Part shown: piece by piece, positions 24,357 to 32,741 of the stretch
Layout of the letters: every line of letters starts with the position of its first letter
Numbering within the stretch: position 1 is the first letter of the stretch
Source of the DNA: an uncultured Muribaculaceae bacterium
Lineage (GTDB): Bacteria; Bacteroidota; Bacteroidia; Bacteroidales; Muribaculaceae
Reading direction: 5' to 3'
Length of the DNA: 33,772 bases
Assembly: GCA_910583795.1 (NCBI GenBank)
Contig: CAJTZQ010000039.1
Location: 1-33,772, forward strand
Position numbers and translations under genes: made by a program
Notes under the pieces: model-generated
Databases searched by the model: none
What the model was told of the DNA's origin: nothing
The model's input: only the letters and a program-made list of their open reading frames with translations

Positions 24357-25211
24357 ATGTTTGAAATTGTCAGCAAACGGGAACTTGCACCGAACATCGT
24401 GGAAATGAAAGTCCACGCACCGCGCGTGGCGTCATCCGCCCTTCCGGGTCAATTTGTGATTGTCCGTACAGACCGGGCAGGCGAACGCATTCCACTCACA
24501 ATTTGTGACTATGACTCAGAAAAAGGGACTGTGACCATAGTGACCCAGGCGGTGGGACATTCCTCAAGAAAAATAATAGATATGAACGAAGGGGATGCCT
24601 TCGCTGATTTTGCCGGACCGTTGGGATGTCCGTCTGATCTTCTTGACCTTACCGAAGATGAATTGAAGAAAAAGAAAATCCTGTTTGTCGCCGGCGGTGT
24701 GGGTACGGCTCCTGTCTATCCGCAAGTGAAATGGCTAAAAGCACACGGAGTCGATGCAGACGTGGTGATAGGTGCCAAGACAAAAGATCTTTTCACATAT
24801 GTCGACGAAATGAAAACGGTTGGCAACGTATATTTATGCACTGACGACGGATCGGAAGGTTTTCATGGGATGGTGACGGGATTGATGAAGGATCTTATCG
24901 ACAACCAAGGAAAGGAATATGATCATTGTGTCATTATCGGGCCTATGATCATGATGAAGTTTGCCGCGCTTACCACAAAAGAATATGGCATCCCCACGGT
25001 AGTGTCGCTCAATGCTTTGATGGTGGATGGCACAGGAATGTGCGGTGCATGCCGGGTGACAGTAGACGGTCAGACCCGCTTCACTTGTGTTGAAGGTCCG
25101 GAATTTGACGGTCATAAGGTAGACTTCGACGAAGCTATGCGACGCCAGAACATGTATCGCGACCATAAGAAAACTCATCCTGAAACCCATAACTGCAAAT
25201 GCAATGGCTAA
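24357..25211 (+). CDS. NfnA-type FAD/NAD-binding subunit (ferredoxin:NADP reductase)
   Basis: This 284-residue small subunit belongs to the NfnAB/sulfide-dehydrogenase-like group, which couples NADH, NADPH and ferredoxin pools by electron bifurcation. It has an FAD-binding barrel (ERIPLTICDY, about 43-52), an NAD-binding Rossmann part (AGGVGTAPVYP, 112-122) and a C-terminal [2Fe-2S] site. The ligands are probably Asp224, Cys229, Cys232 and Cys244, in the Asp-plus-three-Cys pattern of NfnA. Two further Cys (280, 282) lie at the end. It overlaps the next gene by 8 bp, so the two are translated together. Databases often call this gene a sulfide/dihydroorotate dehydrogenase-like protein, and activity cannot be settled from sequence alone. 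Confidence 0.88.
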   Translation: MFEIVSKRELAPNIVEMKVHAPRVASSALPGQFVIVRTDRAGERIPLTICDYDSEKGTVTIVTQAVGHSSRKIIDMNEGDAFADFAGPLGCPSDLLDLTEDELKKKKILFVAGGVGTAPVYPQVKWLKAHGVDADVVIGAKTKDLFTYVDEMKTVGNVYLCTDDGSEGFHGMVTGLMKDLIDNQGKEYDHCVIIGPMIMMKFAALTTKEYGIPTVVSLNALMVDGTGMCGACRVTVDGQTRFTCVEGPEFDGHKVDFDEAMRRQNMYRDHKKTHPETHNCKCNG

Positions 25212-26610
25212 CAGAATTCCACGTGTCCCTGTAAGGGAACAGGACCCTCAGGTGAGGGCAACCAATTTTGAAGAAGTGTGCTACGGATATAACAGTGAGG
25301 AAGCCGCTCTCGAGGCGTCGCGCTGTTTGAATTGTAAGAACCCAAGATGCGTAAATAGCTGTCCGGTCCATATAAATATCCCGGAATTTATTCATCATAT
25401 AGCGGAGGGCGATCTTAAGAGCGCCGCCGACACGATAGCCGCCGACAGTTCTCTCCCAAGCGTGTGTGGCAGGGTTTGTCCGCAAGAGAGCCAGTGTGAG
25501 GGATCATGTGTGTTGGGGATCAAATCGGAGCCTGTCGCTATCGGCAAACTTGAAAGATTTGTGGGTGACTGGGCTATTGCCAACGCCGGAAATCTTCCTA
25601 AGCCGGAAATCAAGAGCAACGGCAAGAAGGTTGCTATTGTCGGTTCCGGTCCTGCCGGTCTTGCATGTGCATCCGACCTTGCCCGGCTTGGCTATGATGT
25701 CAAGATTTTTGAGGCGCTTCATGAAGTTGGAGGAGTGCTGGTTTATGGTATTCCGGAATTCCGTCTCCCAAAAGACAGGATTGTGGCTAAGGAGGTTGAT
25801 GCGGTCCGTCGTCTCGGTGTTGAAATAGAGACAGATGTGATTGTGGGCAGAACAATGACCATCGACGATCTTCTCGACAAGCAGGGGTATGACGCTGTTT
25901 TCGTAGGATCGGGTGCCGGTCTCCCCAGGTTTATGGGAATTGATGGGGAAAACCTCAACGGAGTCTTCTCTGCCAACGAATTCCTTACCCGTGCCAACCT
26001 TATGCATGCCTACGACGATTCGTTCGACACTCCTATTTATACCGGAAAGAAAGTAGTGGTAGTAGGTGGTGGAAATGTAGCTATGGATGCAGTCCGCACC
26101 GCACGGCGTCTTGGAGCGGATTCGGTTATCGTCTATCGACGCAGCGAGGCTGAACTTCCTGCACGTGTGGAGGAAGTGCACCACGCCAAGCAGGAAGGTA
26201 TAGAGTTCAAGATGCTCACCAATCCTGTCCGCGTTCTCGGCGACGAGAAAGGATGGGTGAAAGGTATAGAATGTGTGGAGATGGAACTCGGCGAACCGGA
26301 TGAAAGCGGACGCCGCAGCCCGGTGGTGAAAGAAGGAAGCAATTTTGAAATAGATTGCGACGTGGTCATCATGGCGCTCGGGACCAGTCCTAATCCATTG
26401 ATCAAATCAACCACCAAGGGTCTTGAAACAAATCGCAGAGGCTGTATTGTGGCTGACGAAGACGGTCGCACGAGCCGCAAAGGCGTGTTTGCAGGAGGTG
26501 ACGCCGTCACCGGAGCGGCAACCGTGATCCTCGCCATGGGCGCCGGCAGGAAAGCTGCCAAAGCCATCGACGAATATCTTAACAATCCGGCTTCTTCAAG
26601 CGAAAGTTGA
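25204..26610 (+). CDS. NfnB-type NADPH-binding subunit (GltD-like)
   Basis: This 468-residue protein is the large subunit of an NfnAB-type complex, also annotated as GltA/GltD-like NADPH-dependent glutamate synthase. An N-terminal iron-sulfur domain has two Cys groups: Cys41, 44, 49, 53 and Cys88, 92, 98, 102. An FAD-binding Rossmann motif (GSGPAGLACASDLA, about 147-160) and an NADPH-binding motif (GGGNVAMDAVRTARRLGA) follow. The C-terminus has the usual FAGGDAVTGAATVILAMG. No glutaminase or synthase large subunit is adjacent, and the partner is the NfnA-like gene, so a transhydrogenase role fits better than glutamate synthesis. A strong terminator follows. Confidence 0.88.
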   Translation: MANRIPRVPVREQDPQVRATNFEEVCYGYNSEEAALEASRCLNCKNPRCVNSCPVHINIPEFIHHIAEGDLKSAADTIAADSSLPSVCGRVCPQESQCEGSCVLGIKSEPVAIGKLERFVGDWAIANAGNLPKPEIKSNGKKVAIVGSGPAGLACASDLARLGYDVKIFEALHEVGGVLVYGIPEFRLPKDRIVAKEVDAVRRLGVEIETDVIVGRTMTIDDLLDKQGYDAVFVGSGAGLPRFMGIDGENLNGVFSANEFLTRANLMHAYDDSFDTPIYTGKKVVVVGGGNVAMDAVRTARRLGADSVIVYRRSEAELPARVEEVHHAKQEGIEFKMLTNPVRVLGDEKGWVKGIECVEMELGEPDESGRRSPVVKEGSNFEIDCDVVIMALGTSPNPLIKSTTKGLETNRRGCIVADEDGRTSRKGVFAGGDAVTGAATVILAMGAGRKAAKAIDEYLNNPASSSES

Positions 26611-26629
26611 GAGCAATATAAAATGGAAG

Positions 26630-26666
26630 AAAGTCCTGACAATCCATGCCGGATTCTCAGGACTTT
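26630..26666 (+). terminator. Terminator of the nfnAB operon
   Basis: The stem AAAGTCCTGA with TCAGGACTTT continues past a C-C mismatch into AATCC/GGATT with a 5-nt loop. It is followed by TATATTC. It lies 20 bp after the stop codon. Confidence 0.85.
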
Positions 26667-26751
26667 TATATTCATAGCGTATAAATTATAGAAATTTAGC
26701 AAATCATGCGAATTTAGCCATTCTATTTTAAAATATTTGGATTAATTTTTG

Positions 26752-26912
26752 TACTTTTGCGCTAAATTAGAGGCGGTATGTAATAATCATCATAAGCATT
26801 ATGATAATTGATACATAATCCCTCTCCTAAATGTCTAACCTTAACTCTAATCTTGAAACATGTCGTCTCTTATTAAGGGCGGCAGTGAAGATTACCATTA
26901 TTCTTATTCATT
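26752..26912 (+). promoter_or_regulatory. Promoter and structured leader of the porin gene
   Basis: TACTTTTG at 26752-26759 matches the -7 box; no well-spaced -33 TTG was found. The leader is about 145 nt. It begins with an imperfect hairpin: ATGTA-ATAATCATCATAA pairs with TTATGATAAT-TGATACAT around 26777-26816. No known riboswitch was recognised. Confidence 0.5.
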
Positions 26913-27944
26913 ATGAAGCGATTCATTTTGGCTCTGGCTCTGAGCGCAATCGGTGGAACAATGTTTGCCGATACCTATGAGACAGACGAGAACATTCTTA
27001 ACCTGCGCATCGAAACACGCTTAGACTGGCAAGGGAATTGGAATGACGGCAACACTGTGAAGGGTAACACAGGTTTTGAAGGTAAATACCTGAACTTGCG
27101 CCTTGACGGCAACATCACCTCCAATCTCAGTTATTCATGGCGGCAAAGACTCAACAAAGCACATAAGGATGCCACTTATTTTGATGCCACCGACTGGATT
27201 TATCTGAACTATAATATTGATAACTGGTCGATTGCAGGAGGAAAGCAGGTTGTTGCCATAGGTGGCTGGGAATACGATCGCGCCCCGATCGACCTTTATG
27301 GATGTGGCGTATTCTGGAACAATATACCCTGCTATCAGATCGGCGGCTCAGTAGGTTACCATGTGACTTCTGCCGACAAACTCACTTTCCAGTTCTGCCA
27401 GAGCCCATTCCACACAAGCGATAACCGAAACATGTATTCCTACAACGTGATGTGGAACGGTAGCCACGGATGTTTCGATGCCATATATTCAGCCAACCTT
27501 ATTGAATATGCACCGGGCAGATATATCAACTATCTCGCGCTCGGCAATAAATTCACTTTCGATAAGGTCACTTTGGAACTTGATGTCATGAACCGTGCCT
27601 CGTCTCATCAGACTTTCTTCTTCAAAGATATGTCGGTGATGGGAGAATTGAAGTTCCGTCCCTCCGACAAATGGGCTGTTTTCGCGAAAGGTACGTATGA
27701 CGTCAACAAGAGCGGCACAGACGCCGACATCACCGTTCTCAACGGCACTGAGCTCAAAATGGTGGGAGCCGGTGTGGAATTCATGCCTTTTGTAAATGCT
27801 CGCCATATCTTGCGTTTCCATGCCACAGGATTTTATTCCTGGGGACATAATGCGAATTCCGCCGACCTGATGCAAAGCAAGACGCTCTTTGCAAATGTCG
27901 GTGTCACCTGGTATATGAATCTTCTTTCTCTTAAACGTAAATAA
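26913..27944 (+). CDS. Outer-membrane porin-like beta-barrel protein
   Basis: This 343-residue protein has a clear signal peptide (MKRFILALALSAIGGTMFA) and then alternating aromatic and polar beta-strands throughout, for example RIETRLDWQGNW, YLNLRLDGNITSN and HILRFHATGFYSWG. This is the pattern of a porin barrel of the OprO/OprP-like or related Bacteroidetes type. There is no TonB box or plug, so it would be a passive channel. The end is LFANVGVTWYMNLLSLKRK rather than a terminal aromatic residue. It lies 12 bp ahead of the GATE-domain membrane protein, so the pair probably works as outer-membrane pore plus inner-membrane carrier for one small solute. The solute is unknown. Confidence 0.75.
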   Translation: MKRFILALALSAIGGTMFADTYETDENILNLRIETRLDWQGNWNDGNTVKGNTGFEGKYLNLRLDGNITSNLSYSWRQRLNKAHKDATYFDATDWIYLNYNIDNWSIAGGKQVVAIGGWEYDRAPIDLYGCGVFWNNIPCYQIGGSVGYHVTSADKLTFQFCQSPFHTSDNRNMYSYNVMWNGSHGCFDAIYSANLIEYAPGRYINYLALGNKFTFDKVTLELDVMNRASSHQTFFFKDMSVMGELKFRPSDKWAVFAKGTYDVNKSGTDADITVLNGTELKMVGAGVEFMPFVNARHILRFHATGFYSWGHNANSADLMQSKTLFANVGVTWYMNLLSLKRK

Positions 27945-27956
27945 AAAATTCTCTCT

Positions 27957-29144
27957 ATGGAAATGGAAAAAACAGCCTCTGCACCGGCAGAAGCCACTAA
28001 AAAATCTTCATTCTACAGATTTATCCCGACAGGTGTGCCCTGTCTGGTGATAGTGATCGCCCTTTTCTGGTATATAGGTTCTATAATGGGTGTGCCCAAC
28101 ATGCTTAACACAATCATGCACACCGCCCATGACCTGCTTCTTAACACAGTGTTCTATTTAATGGGCATTTGCGTTGTGACTGGCGCCATCGGACGTATTT
28201 TTGTGGAATTTGGAGTTGTCAAACTTCTTGAGAATCTTCTCCGTCCGTTGATGAAGCCTCTGTTTAATCTTCCCGGTGTCGCCGCCCTTGGAGCAACAAT
28301 GACATTCCTGAGCGACAATCCGGCGATTATCTCTCTTTCTCAAGACAAACGATTCAGCAGTTATTTCAAAAAATACCAATTTATCTCACTCACCAATTTC
28401 GGCACAGCGTTCGGTATGGGATTGCTCGTTATGGTGTTTATGGTTGGACAAGGATATTTTGTTGAGCCTCTTGTAGGTCTATTCGGTGCATTCTGCGGAT
28501 GTATCGTTTCAACCCGTCTGATGCAGCGTTTCATCATTAAGGCGTATCCTTCGTTTGCCGTAGAAGACGCAGTGGATCATGTGGCTGAGGAAATTAAGGA
28601 AGCAGAGACTAAAGTTGAATCAAAATCAACCTTTATCAGGAGTCTAAATGCACTGCTCGACGGTGGCAAAATGGGTGTGGAAGTCGGTATCGCCATCATT
28701 CCCGGTGTGCTGATTATCTCTACACTTGTGATGATTCTCACTTTCGGTGCGTCTCCGGAAGGTTATACAGGAGCTGCATACGAGGGTATCGAGCTTCTGC
28801 CCTGGCTTGCAGGTAAGGTGAATATCGTGTTTGAATGGCTGTTCGGTTTCGGTGATCCTCATCTTATAGCGTTCCCGATCACTGCTCTTGGAGCTGTAGG
28901 TGCTGCGCTTAGCCTTGTACCCAATTTCTTGTCGCAAGGATGGATCGATGGAAACGCGATTGCAGTGTTTACAGCGATCGGCATGTGCTGGAGCGGTTAT
29001 CTTAGCACCCACACTGCAATGCTTGACTCTATGGGTTATCGTGAACTGACTCCTAAGGCGATCGCAGCCCACACTGTCGGCGGTCTTGTAGCGGCAATCG
29101 TGGCACACTTCACCTACGTGCTCGTCACACTCATCATTGCGTAA
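27957..29144 (+). CDS. GATE-domain (nucleoside-recognition) inner-membrane protein
   Basis: This 395-residue polytopic membrane protein has about nine hydrophobic helices. The two halves each carry a GATE-like segment (VFYLMGICVVTGAIG with GATMTFLSDNPAI, and VGIAIIPGVLII with LFGFGDPHLIAFP). A charged loop at about 200-225 separates them. It resembles the CD0519/CD1768-type membrane proteins with a nucleoside-recognition domain, for which no transported substrate is firmly known. The start is MEMEKTASAPAEATKK. It shares an operon with the porin-like gene. A telomere-like repeat and a perfect terminator follow. Confidence 0.8.
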   Translation: MEMEKTASAPAEATKKSSFYRFIPTGVPCLVIVIALFWYIGSIMGVPNMLNTIMHTAHDLLLNTVFYLMGICVVTGAIGRIFVEFGVVKLLENLLRPLMKPLFNLPGVAALGATMTFLSDNPAIISLSQDKRFSSYFKKYQFISLTNFGTAFGMGLLVMVFMVGQGYFVEPLVGLFGAFCGCIVSTRLMQRFIIKAYPSFAVEDAVDHVAEEIKEAETKVESKSTFIRSLNALLDGGKMGVEVGIAIIPGVLIISTLVMILTFGASPEGYTGAAYEGIELLPWLAGKVNIVFEWLFGFGDPHLIAFPITALGAVGAALSLVPNFLSQGWIDGNAIAVFTAIGMCWSGYLSTHTAMLDSMGYRELTPKAIAAHTVGGLVAAIVAHFTYVLVTLIIA

Positions 29145-29151
29145 TGGCATA

Positions 29152-29200
29152 GGGGTTTAGGGGTTTAGGTTTAGGTTTAGGGTTTAGGGTTTAGGGTTTA
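29152..29200. repeat. Low-complexity TTTAGGG-type repeat
   Basis: Tandem GGGTTTA and GGTTTA units start 7 bp after the GATE-gene stop codon. The word also occurs at 21940-21955. The other strand is C-rich and could not code. Confidence 0.85.
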
Positions 29201-29261
29201 TAGTTTAAAAATAAATTGTAGCCTATACCATACGACATATAACATGTACATATAATCTCAA

Positions 29262-29296
29262 CAATAAAGGAGCGCTCTATGAGCGCTCCTTTATTG
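29262..29296. terminator. Strong two-way terminator
   Basis: A perfect 16-bp stem (arms 29262-29277 and 29281-29296, core GGAGCGCTC) with a 3-nt TAT loop is flanked by A and T on both sides. It ends the porin-GATE operon and would also stop minus-strand transcription coming from the tRNA gene. Confidence 0.9.
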
Positions 29297-29397
29297 TTTC
29301 ACAACTGACACCTGACAACGAACCATAAAAAAGCAAATCGGCACATTCTCACGAATGGACCGATTGTATACGAAATATTCTTAAAAGTTCGGGGAAG

Positions 29398-29472
29398 TGG
29401 GCGATTACGGATTCGAACCGCAGACCCTCTGCTTGTAAGGCAGACGCTCTAAACCAGCTGAGCTAATCGCCC
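29398..29472 (-). tRNA. tRNA-Val (anticodon UAC)
   Basis: Read on the minus strand, the gene is 75 nt. It has acceptor arms GGGCGAT and ATCGCCC with discriminator A, a D-arm (TAGCTCAGCTGG), and an anticodon stem TCTGC/GCAGA around the loop CTTACAA, giving anticodon TAC. The T-loop is TTCGAAT. CCA is not encoded. It decodes GUA and other valine codons. Confidence 0.95.
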
Positions 29473-29483
29473 GATTGCGAGTG

Positions 29484-29514
29484 CAAAGTTACGCTAAAAT
29501 TATATAACTGCCAA
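29484..29514 (-). promoter_or_regulatory. tRNA-Val promoter
   Basis: On the minus strand TTG (29514-29512), a 20-bp spacer and TAACTTTG (29491-29484) match the Bacteroides consensus. The -7 box ends 11 bp before the mature tRNA 5' end. Confidence 0.75.
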
Positions 29515-29524
29515 ATTTTTTTGC

Positions 29525-29532
29525 TAATTTTG
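29525..29532 (+). promoter_or_regulatory. Possible queA -7 box
   Basis: TAATTTTG matches TAnnTTTG; no TTG at the expected -33 distance. The leader to queA would be about 80 nt and includes an imperfect A/T palindrome (AAATTATTAATTATCAATAATTT) split across 29571-29593. Confidence 0.45.
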
Positions 29533-29621
29533 TAAAAAATATTTTTCTCTTTTTATTTCAGATGTCTACAAATTATTAATTATCAATAATTTAAATCTGA
29601 ATCTAATCCGCAACTTTTTTC

Positions 29622-30878
29622 ATGGTTAAAGATATAAAAATAGAAGATTTCGACTACGATCTCCCCGACGAACGAATTCCGCGCCATCCTTTGCAACAAC
29701 GCGATGCATGCAAATTGCTTCTGTCGCGACCTGACGGAGTGATCTCACACCACCGTTTTAATGAACTACCCGGACTTCTCCCTCCGGAAACACTTCTTGT
29801 ATGCAACGACACAAGGGTGATCAATGCCAGAATTTCTTTCTATAAAACCACAGGCTCAAGAATTGAAGTGTTCCTTCTCGAACCTCTTGACCCATCGGAT
29901 TACGTTCTGACATTCCAGACTCGTGGAAAATGCATATGGAGCTGCCTTGTGGGCAATCTTAAACGATGGAAAGAGGGCACACTGTCTATCGAAATAAAAC
30001 CGGAAGGGACAGACGTCCCCGTCACTCTCACCGCACGCCGTCTTCATCCTACAGGAGGAAACGCCCATGCCATCGAATTTACCTGGGACAATCCCGACGT
30101 GACTTTCGCTTCGGTAGTCGATGCCGCCGGCTTCATTCCTATCCCTCCATATCTTAAAAGGGAATCGGAAGAAAGCGACCTCTCGGACTATCAGACGGTA
30201 TACGCGGATGCCAAGGGTTCTGTGGCGGCTCCTACCGCCGGACTTCATTTCACTCCCGAGGTGTTTGCAGATCTTGAGGCACATAATATCGGCGTGGGTA
30301 AACTTACTCTCCATGTCGGGGCGGGAACATTCCAGCCGGTGAAATCTGAAAATATCGGCGACCACCCCATGCATACCGAGAGCTTTTCGGTGAACCGAGA
30401 GCTTCTACGCAGGCTTATTGACCAGAAACGTTCCGGAAAACCGCTCGCGGCTGTCGGCACGACTTCCGTGCGTACCCTTGAATCGCTCCCTTATATAGGT
30501 GCGGCGTTGGCGCGCGGGGATGAAAGTCTCCACGTGAATCAATGGGACGCTTACGACCCTTCGTCTAAGAGGATCGACACAGTCGATGCACTTGAAACAA
30601 TCGACCGCTGGCTGGAAAAAAGAGGTGAGACCGCCCTCACTGCGTCGACGGCTATAATGATAGCACCCGGATTCAACTGGAGAATGGTGGATGTGATGGT
30701 GACCAATTTCCATCAGCCGCAATCGACACTCCTGCTGCTCGTGTCGTCATTTCTTGGCGAGAATAATGGCATTCCGCGTTGGAAGAACCTCTATGAGCAA
30801 GCCCTCGCCAACGACTATCGTTTCCTCTCATATGGTGATGCCTGCCTGCTCTTTAGAATTTTGAATGTTGAATGTTGA
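29622..30878 (+). CDS. queA: S-adenosylmethionine:tRNA ribosyltransferase-isomerase QueA
   Basis: This 418-residue enzyme transfers and isomerises the ribosyl group of SAM onto preQ1-modified tRNA to make epoxyqueuosine, a step of queuosine synthesis. Family phrases include FDYDLPDERIPRHPL (9-23), LVCNDTRVINARI, SVAAPTAGLHFTPEV, VGAGTFQPV, AVGTTSVRTLESL and TNFHQPQSTLLLLVSSFLG. It is longer than the E. coli enzyme (about 356 residues), as is common in Bacteroidetes. The last residues, FRILNVEC and stop, are read out of the low-complexity repeat that follows, so the natural end was probably nearer ACLLF. aroA lies 85 bp downstream. Confidence 0.95.
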   Translation: MVKDIKIEDFDYDLPDERIPRHPLQQRDACKLLLSRPDGVISHHRFNELPGLLPPETLLVCNDTRVINARISFYKTTGSRIEVFLLEPLDPSDYVLTFQTRGKCIWSCLVGNLKRWKEGTLSIEIKPEGTDVPVTLTARRLHPTGGNAHAIEFTWDNPDVTFASVVDAAGFIPIPPYLKRESEESDLSDYQTVYADAKGSVAAPTAGLHFTPEVFADLEAHNIGVGKLTLHVGAGTFQPVKSENIGDHPMHTESFSVNRELLRRLIDQKRSGKPLAAVGTTSVRTLESLPYIGAALARGDESLHVNQWDAYDPSSKRIDTVDALETIDRWLEKRGETALTASTAIMIAPGFNWRMVDVMVTNFHQPQSTLLLLVSSFLGENNGIPRWKNLYEQALANDYRFLSYGDACLLFRILNVEC

Positions 30879-30958
30879 ATTTTGAATTCAAGACAAAATC
30901 ATTCAACATTCCAAATTAAAGAGCATTCAACATTCAAAATTCAACATTCAAAATTCCA
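30855..30958. repeat. Low-complexity inverted repeat between queA and aroA
   Basis: The left half repeats GAATTTTGAATGTT words (30855-30891) and the right half repeats the complement ATTCAACATTCAAAATTC (30898-30956). The two halves can pair over roughly 30 bp with few mismatches. The left half supplies the last codons and stop of queA; the right half ends just before the aroA start. It may act as a terminator. Confidence 0.8.
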
Positions 30959-30963
30959 AATTA

Positions 30964-32253
30964 ATGTTTCCTTTCTTTCCATATAATCCCCAGCGGGCGA
31001 TACATCTCCCTGTTTCCAAAAGTATCGGGGCGCGCTATCTTGTGGCGTCCTTCTTTGCCGGCACCCTCAAGGATTGCCCTGAATTTACCGATTGCGACGA
31101 CCTCAAGGTGATTCAGAAAGCACTTCTTTCCATCTTGAATAAAGATAGTCTTTTCGGGGCGGAGACTATAAATCTTGACATCCATGCCTCAGGCACGGCT
31201 TTCCGTTTTGTAACGGCTGTGGCTGCGTCTACACCGGGAGCGACTTTCCTCGTGACAGGAACCCCGCGCTTGTGCTCTCGTCCGATGTCTCCTCTTCTTG
31301 ACGTGTTGCGTAAAGCGGGCGCTGAGATTGATGGACTTGGAGAAAACGGAACTGGTCCTTATATGGTGAAGGGCATAAATCTTAAAGGGGGAGATTTTGA
31401 AATAAGGGGCGATGTAAGTTCTCAATTCATATCCGCGCTCATGCTCGTGGCTCCTACATGGGAAAACGGTATGAGACTGCGGTTTACCACTCCGTTGGTG
31501 TCGCGTCCATACGCGGAGATGACAGCGGAAGTGATGCGGAAATTCGGCATTGAGGTTTGTCTCTCTGAAACCGGAGTTGAAGTGAAACAGGGTGCATACA
31601 CCGCTCCTTCCGGGTTTAAGGTTGAGGCAGACTGGAGTGCGGCAGGATTCTTCTATGAGGCGGCGGCATTTAAACTCACTCAGGTGAATATAGCCGGTCT
31701 TGTGTCGCCTGAAGAATCTTTGCAAGGAGACGCCGCTACAGCTAAATTCTTTGAGAAATTGGGAGTGGTGTCGAGATTTGGGGAAGAGGGGGCGCGCATT
31801 ATGCGCTATGAGGAATTGCCCGATTACCTTGAGGCGGATCTCACCGATAACCCTGACCTTGCACCTGCTTTCGCCGTGGCATGTGTGTTCAATGCTTCGA
31901 GATTCAAGTTTACCGGTGTGCGCAACCTTCGTCTGAAGGAGTGTGACCGTCTTGCCGCCATACAGACCGAGTTTGACAAATTGGGCTATCCTATCGATGT
32001 CTCTGACGACACTATCGAATGGAGAGGGGGCGCATGGTCTGTAGACAGTCCCGTGATCGAGACATACGACGACCACCGCATTGCTATGGCTTTTGCGATA
32101 GCGGCTTTGCGGTTGTCGGAAATTCGGATTAAATGTCCTGACGTTGTCAACAAATCGTTTGAAGATTTCTGGAATCAGCTTCCGAAATTAGGTCTGACAT
32201 GCAGGAGAGAGGGCGATATAATGATTGTGAAACAAGAAAATCCCGGATGGTGA
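30964..32253 (+). CDS. aroA: EPSP synthase AroA (3-phosphoshikimate 1-carboxyvinyltransferase)
   Basis: This 429-residue enzyme makes 5-enolpyruvylshikimate-3-phosphate from shikimate-3-phosphate and PEP in the chorismate pathway. The N-terminal motif is LPVSKSIGAR, in which Lys19, Ser20 and Arg24 keep the spacing of the usual SKSxSNR motif, although the SN pair is replaced by GA. Others are DIHASGTAFRF, RPMSPLLDVLRKAGAEID, GDVSSQFISALML, DLTDNPDLAP and RLKECDRLAA (Glu of the KExDRL motif kept), then YDDHRIAMAFA. The length is normal. It is translated just ahead of a small membrane protein (1-bp gap). Confidence 0.95.
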   Translation: MFPFFPYNPQRAIHLPVSKSIGARYLVASFFAGTLKDCPEFTDCDDLKVIQKALLSILNKDSLFGAETINLDIHASGTAFRFVTAVAASTPGATFLVTGTPRLCSRPMSPLLDVLRKAGAEIDGLGENGTGPYMVKGINLKGGDFEIRGDVSSQFISALMLVAPTWENGMRLRFTTPLVSRPYAEMTAEVMRKFGIEVCLSETGVEVKQGAYTAPSGFKVEADWSAAGFFYEAAAFKLTQVNIAGLVSPEESLQGDAATAKFFEKLGVVSRFGEEGARIMRYEELPDYLEADLTDNPDLAPAFAVACVFNASRFKFTGVRNLRLKECDRLAAIQTEFDKLGYPIDVSDDTIEWRGGAWSVDSPVIETYDDHRIAMAFAIAALRLSEIRIKCPDVVNKSFEDFWNQLPKLGLTCRREGDIMIVKQENPGW

Positions 32254-32254
32254 T

Positions 32255-32734
32255 ATGAAAGGAGCGATGGTGATATTGGCGGCGATGATAGTGATAGGGA
32301 TAATACTCTATCTTACGGACGTGTTCTATTATCGCAAGAAACATCCCGAAGTAAACGCAAAGTCTGTTGGTGAGGAAGAGGGGAATGCTTCCGATAAGAA
32401 GGAACCTGTCGGGAAACTGTCCGCACCCGCCAACCCTACCGATGAGCCTGAAGTGTGTTGCGGCACCCATACCGTGTGTGAGAAGACGAATCTGTCTCCT
32501 CTCACAGGAGAGATTGTATATTACGACGATGAGGAGCTCGACCGTTTCCGTGGTCGTCAGGCTGATGAATACAGCTCAGAGGAGATAGAAGAGTTTCGCG
32601 ACGTGCTCATGACCTTGCAGCCGCAAGACGTGGCGGGATGGTCGCGCAGCATTCAGGTAAGGGAGATAACGTTGCCTACGGAAATCCGTGAGGAACTTCT
32701 GCTTATCGTGTCCGAACTTCGCCGCCTCTCCTGA
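32255..32734 (+). CDS. Small membrane-anchored protein of unknown function
   Basis: This 159-residue protein has one N-terminal membrane helix (about 4-21, MVILAAMIVIGIILYLTD), then a charged linker and a cytoplasmic or periplasmic domain. A Cys-rich motif lies at about 68-75 (VCCGTHTVCE), followed by an acidic stretch (YYDDEELDRFRGR). It is coupled to aroA, starting 2 bp after its stop codon. Similar small proteins with a CCGxHxVCE motif occur next to biosynthetic genes in Bacteroidetes and are sometimes called phospholipase, without proof. The Cys/His motif suggests a metal site, which is an inference. Confidence 0.75.
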   Translation: MKGAMVILAAMIVIGIILYLTDVFYYRKKHPEVNAKSVGEEEGNASDKKEPVGKLSAPANPTDEPEVCCGTHTVCEKTNLSPLTGEIVYYDDEELDRFRGRQADEYSSEEIEEFRDVLMTLQPQDVAGWSRSIQVREITLPTEIREELLLIVSELRRLS

Positions 32735-32741
32735 TTACCGG

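Noticed and set aside
25504..26184. Long minus-strand frame opposite nfnB
   Set aside because: Shadow of a clearly coding gene on the other strand; no family features.
29152..29200. Chromosome end or telomere
   Set aside because: The repeat is short and internal, with ordinary genes on both sides.
31189..32076. Long minus-strand frame opposite aroA
   Set aside because: Shadow of aroA, rich in His, Arg and Ser as expected for antisense reading.
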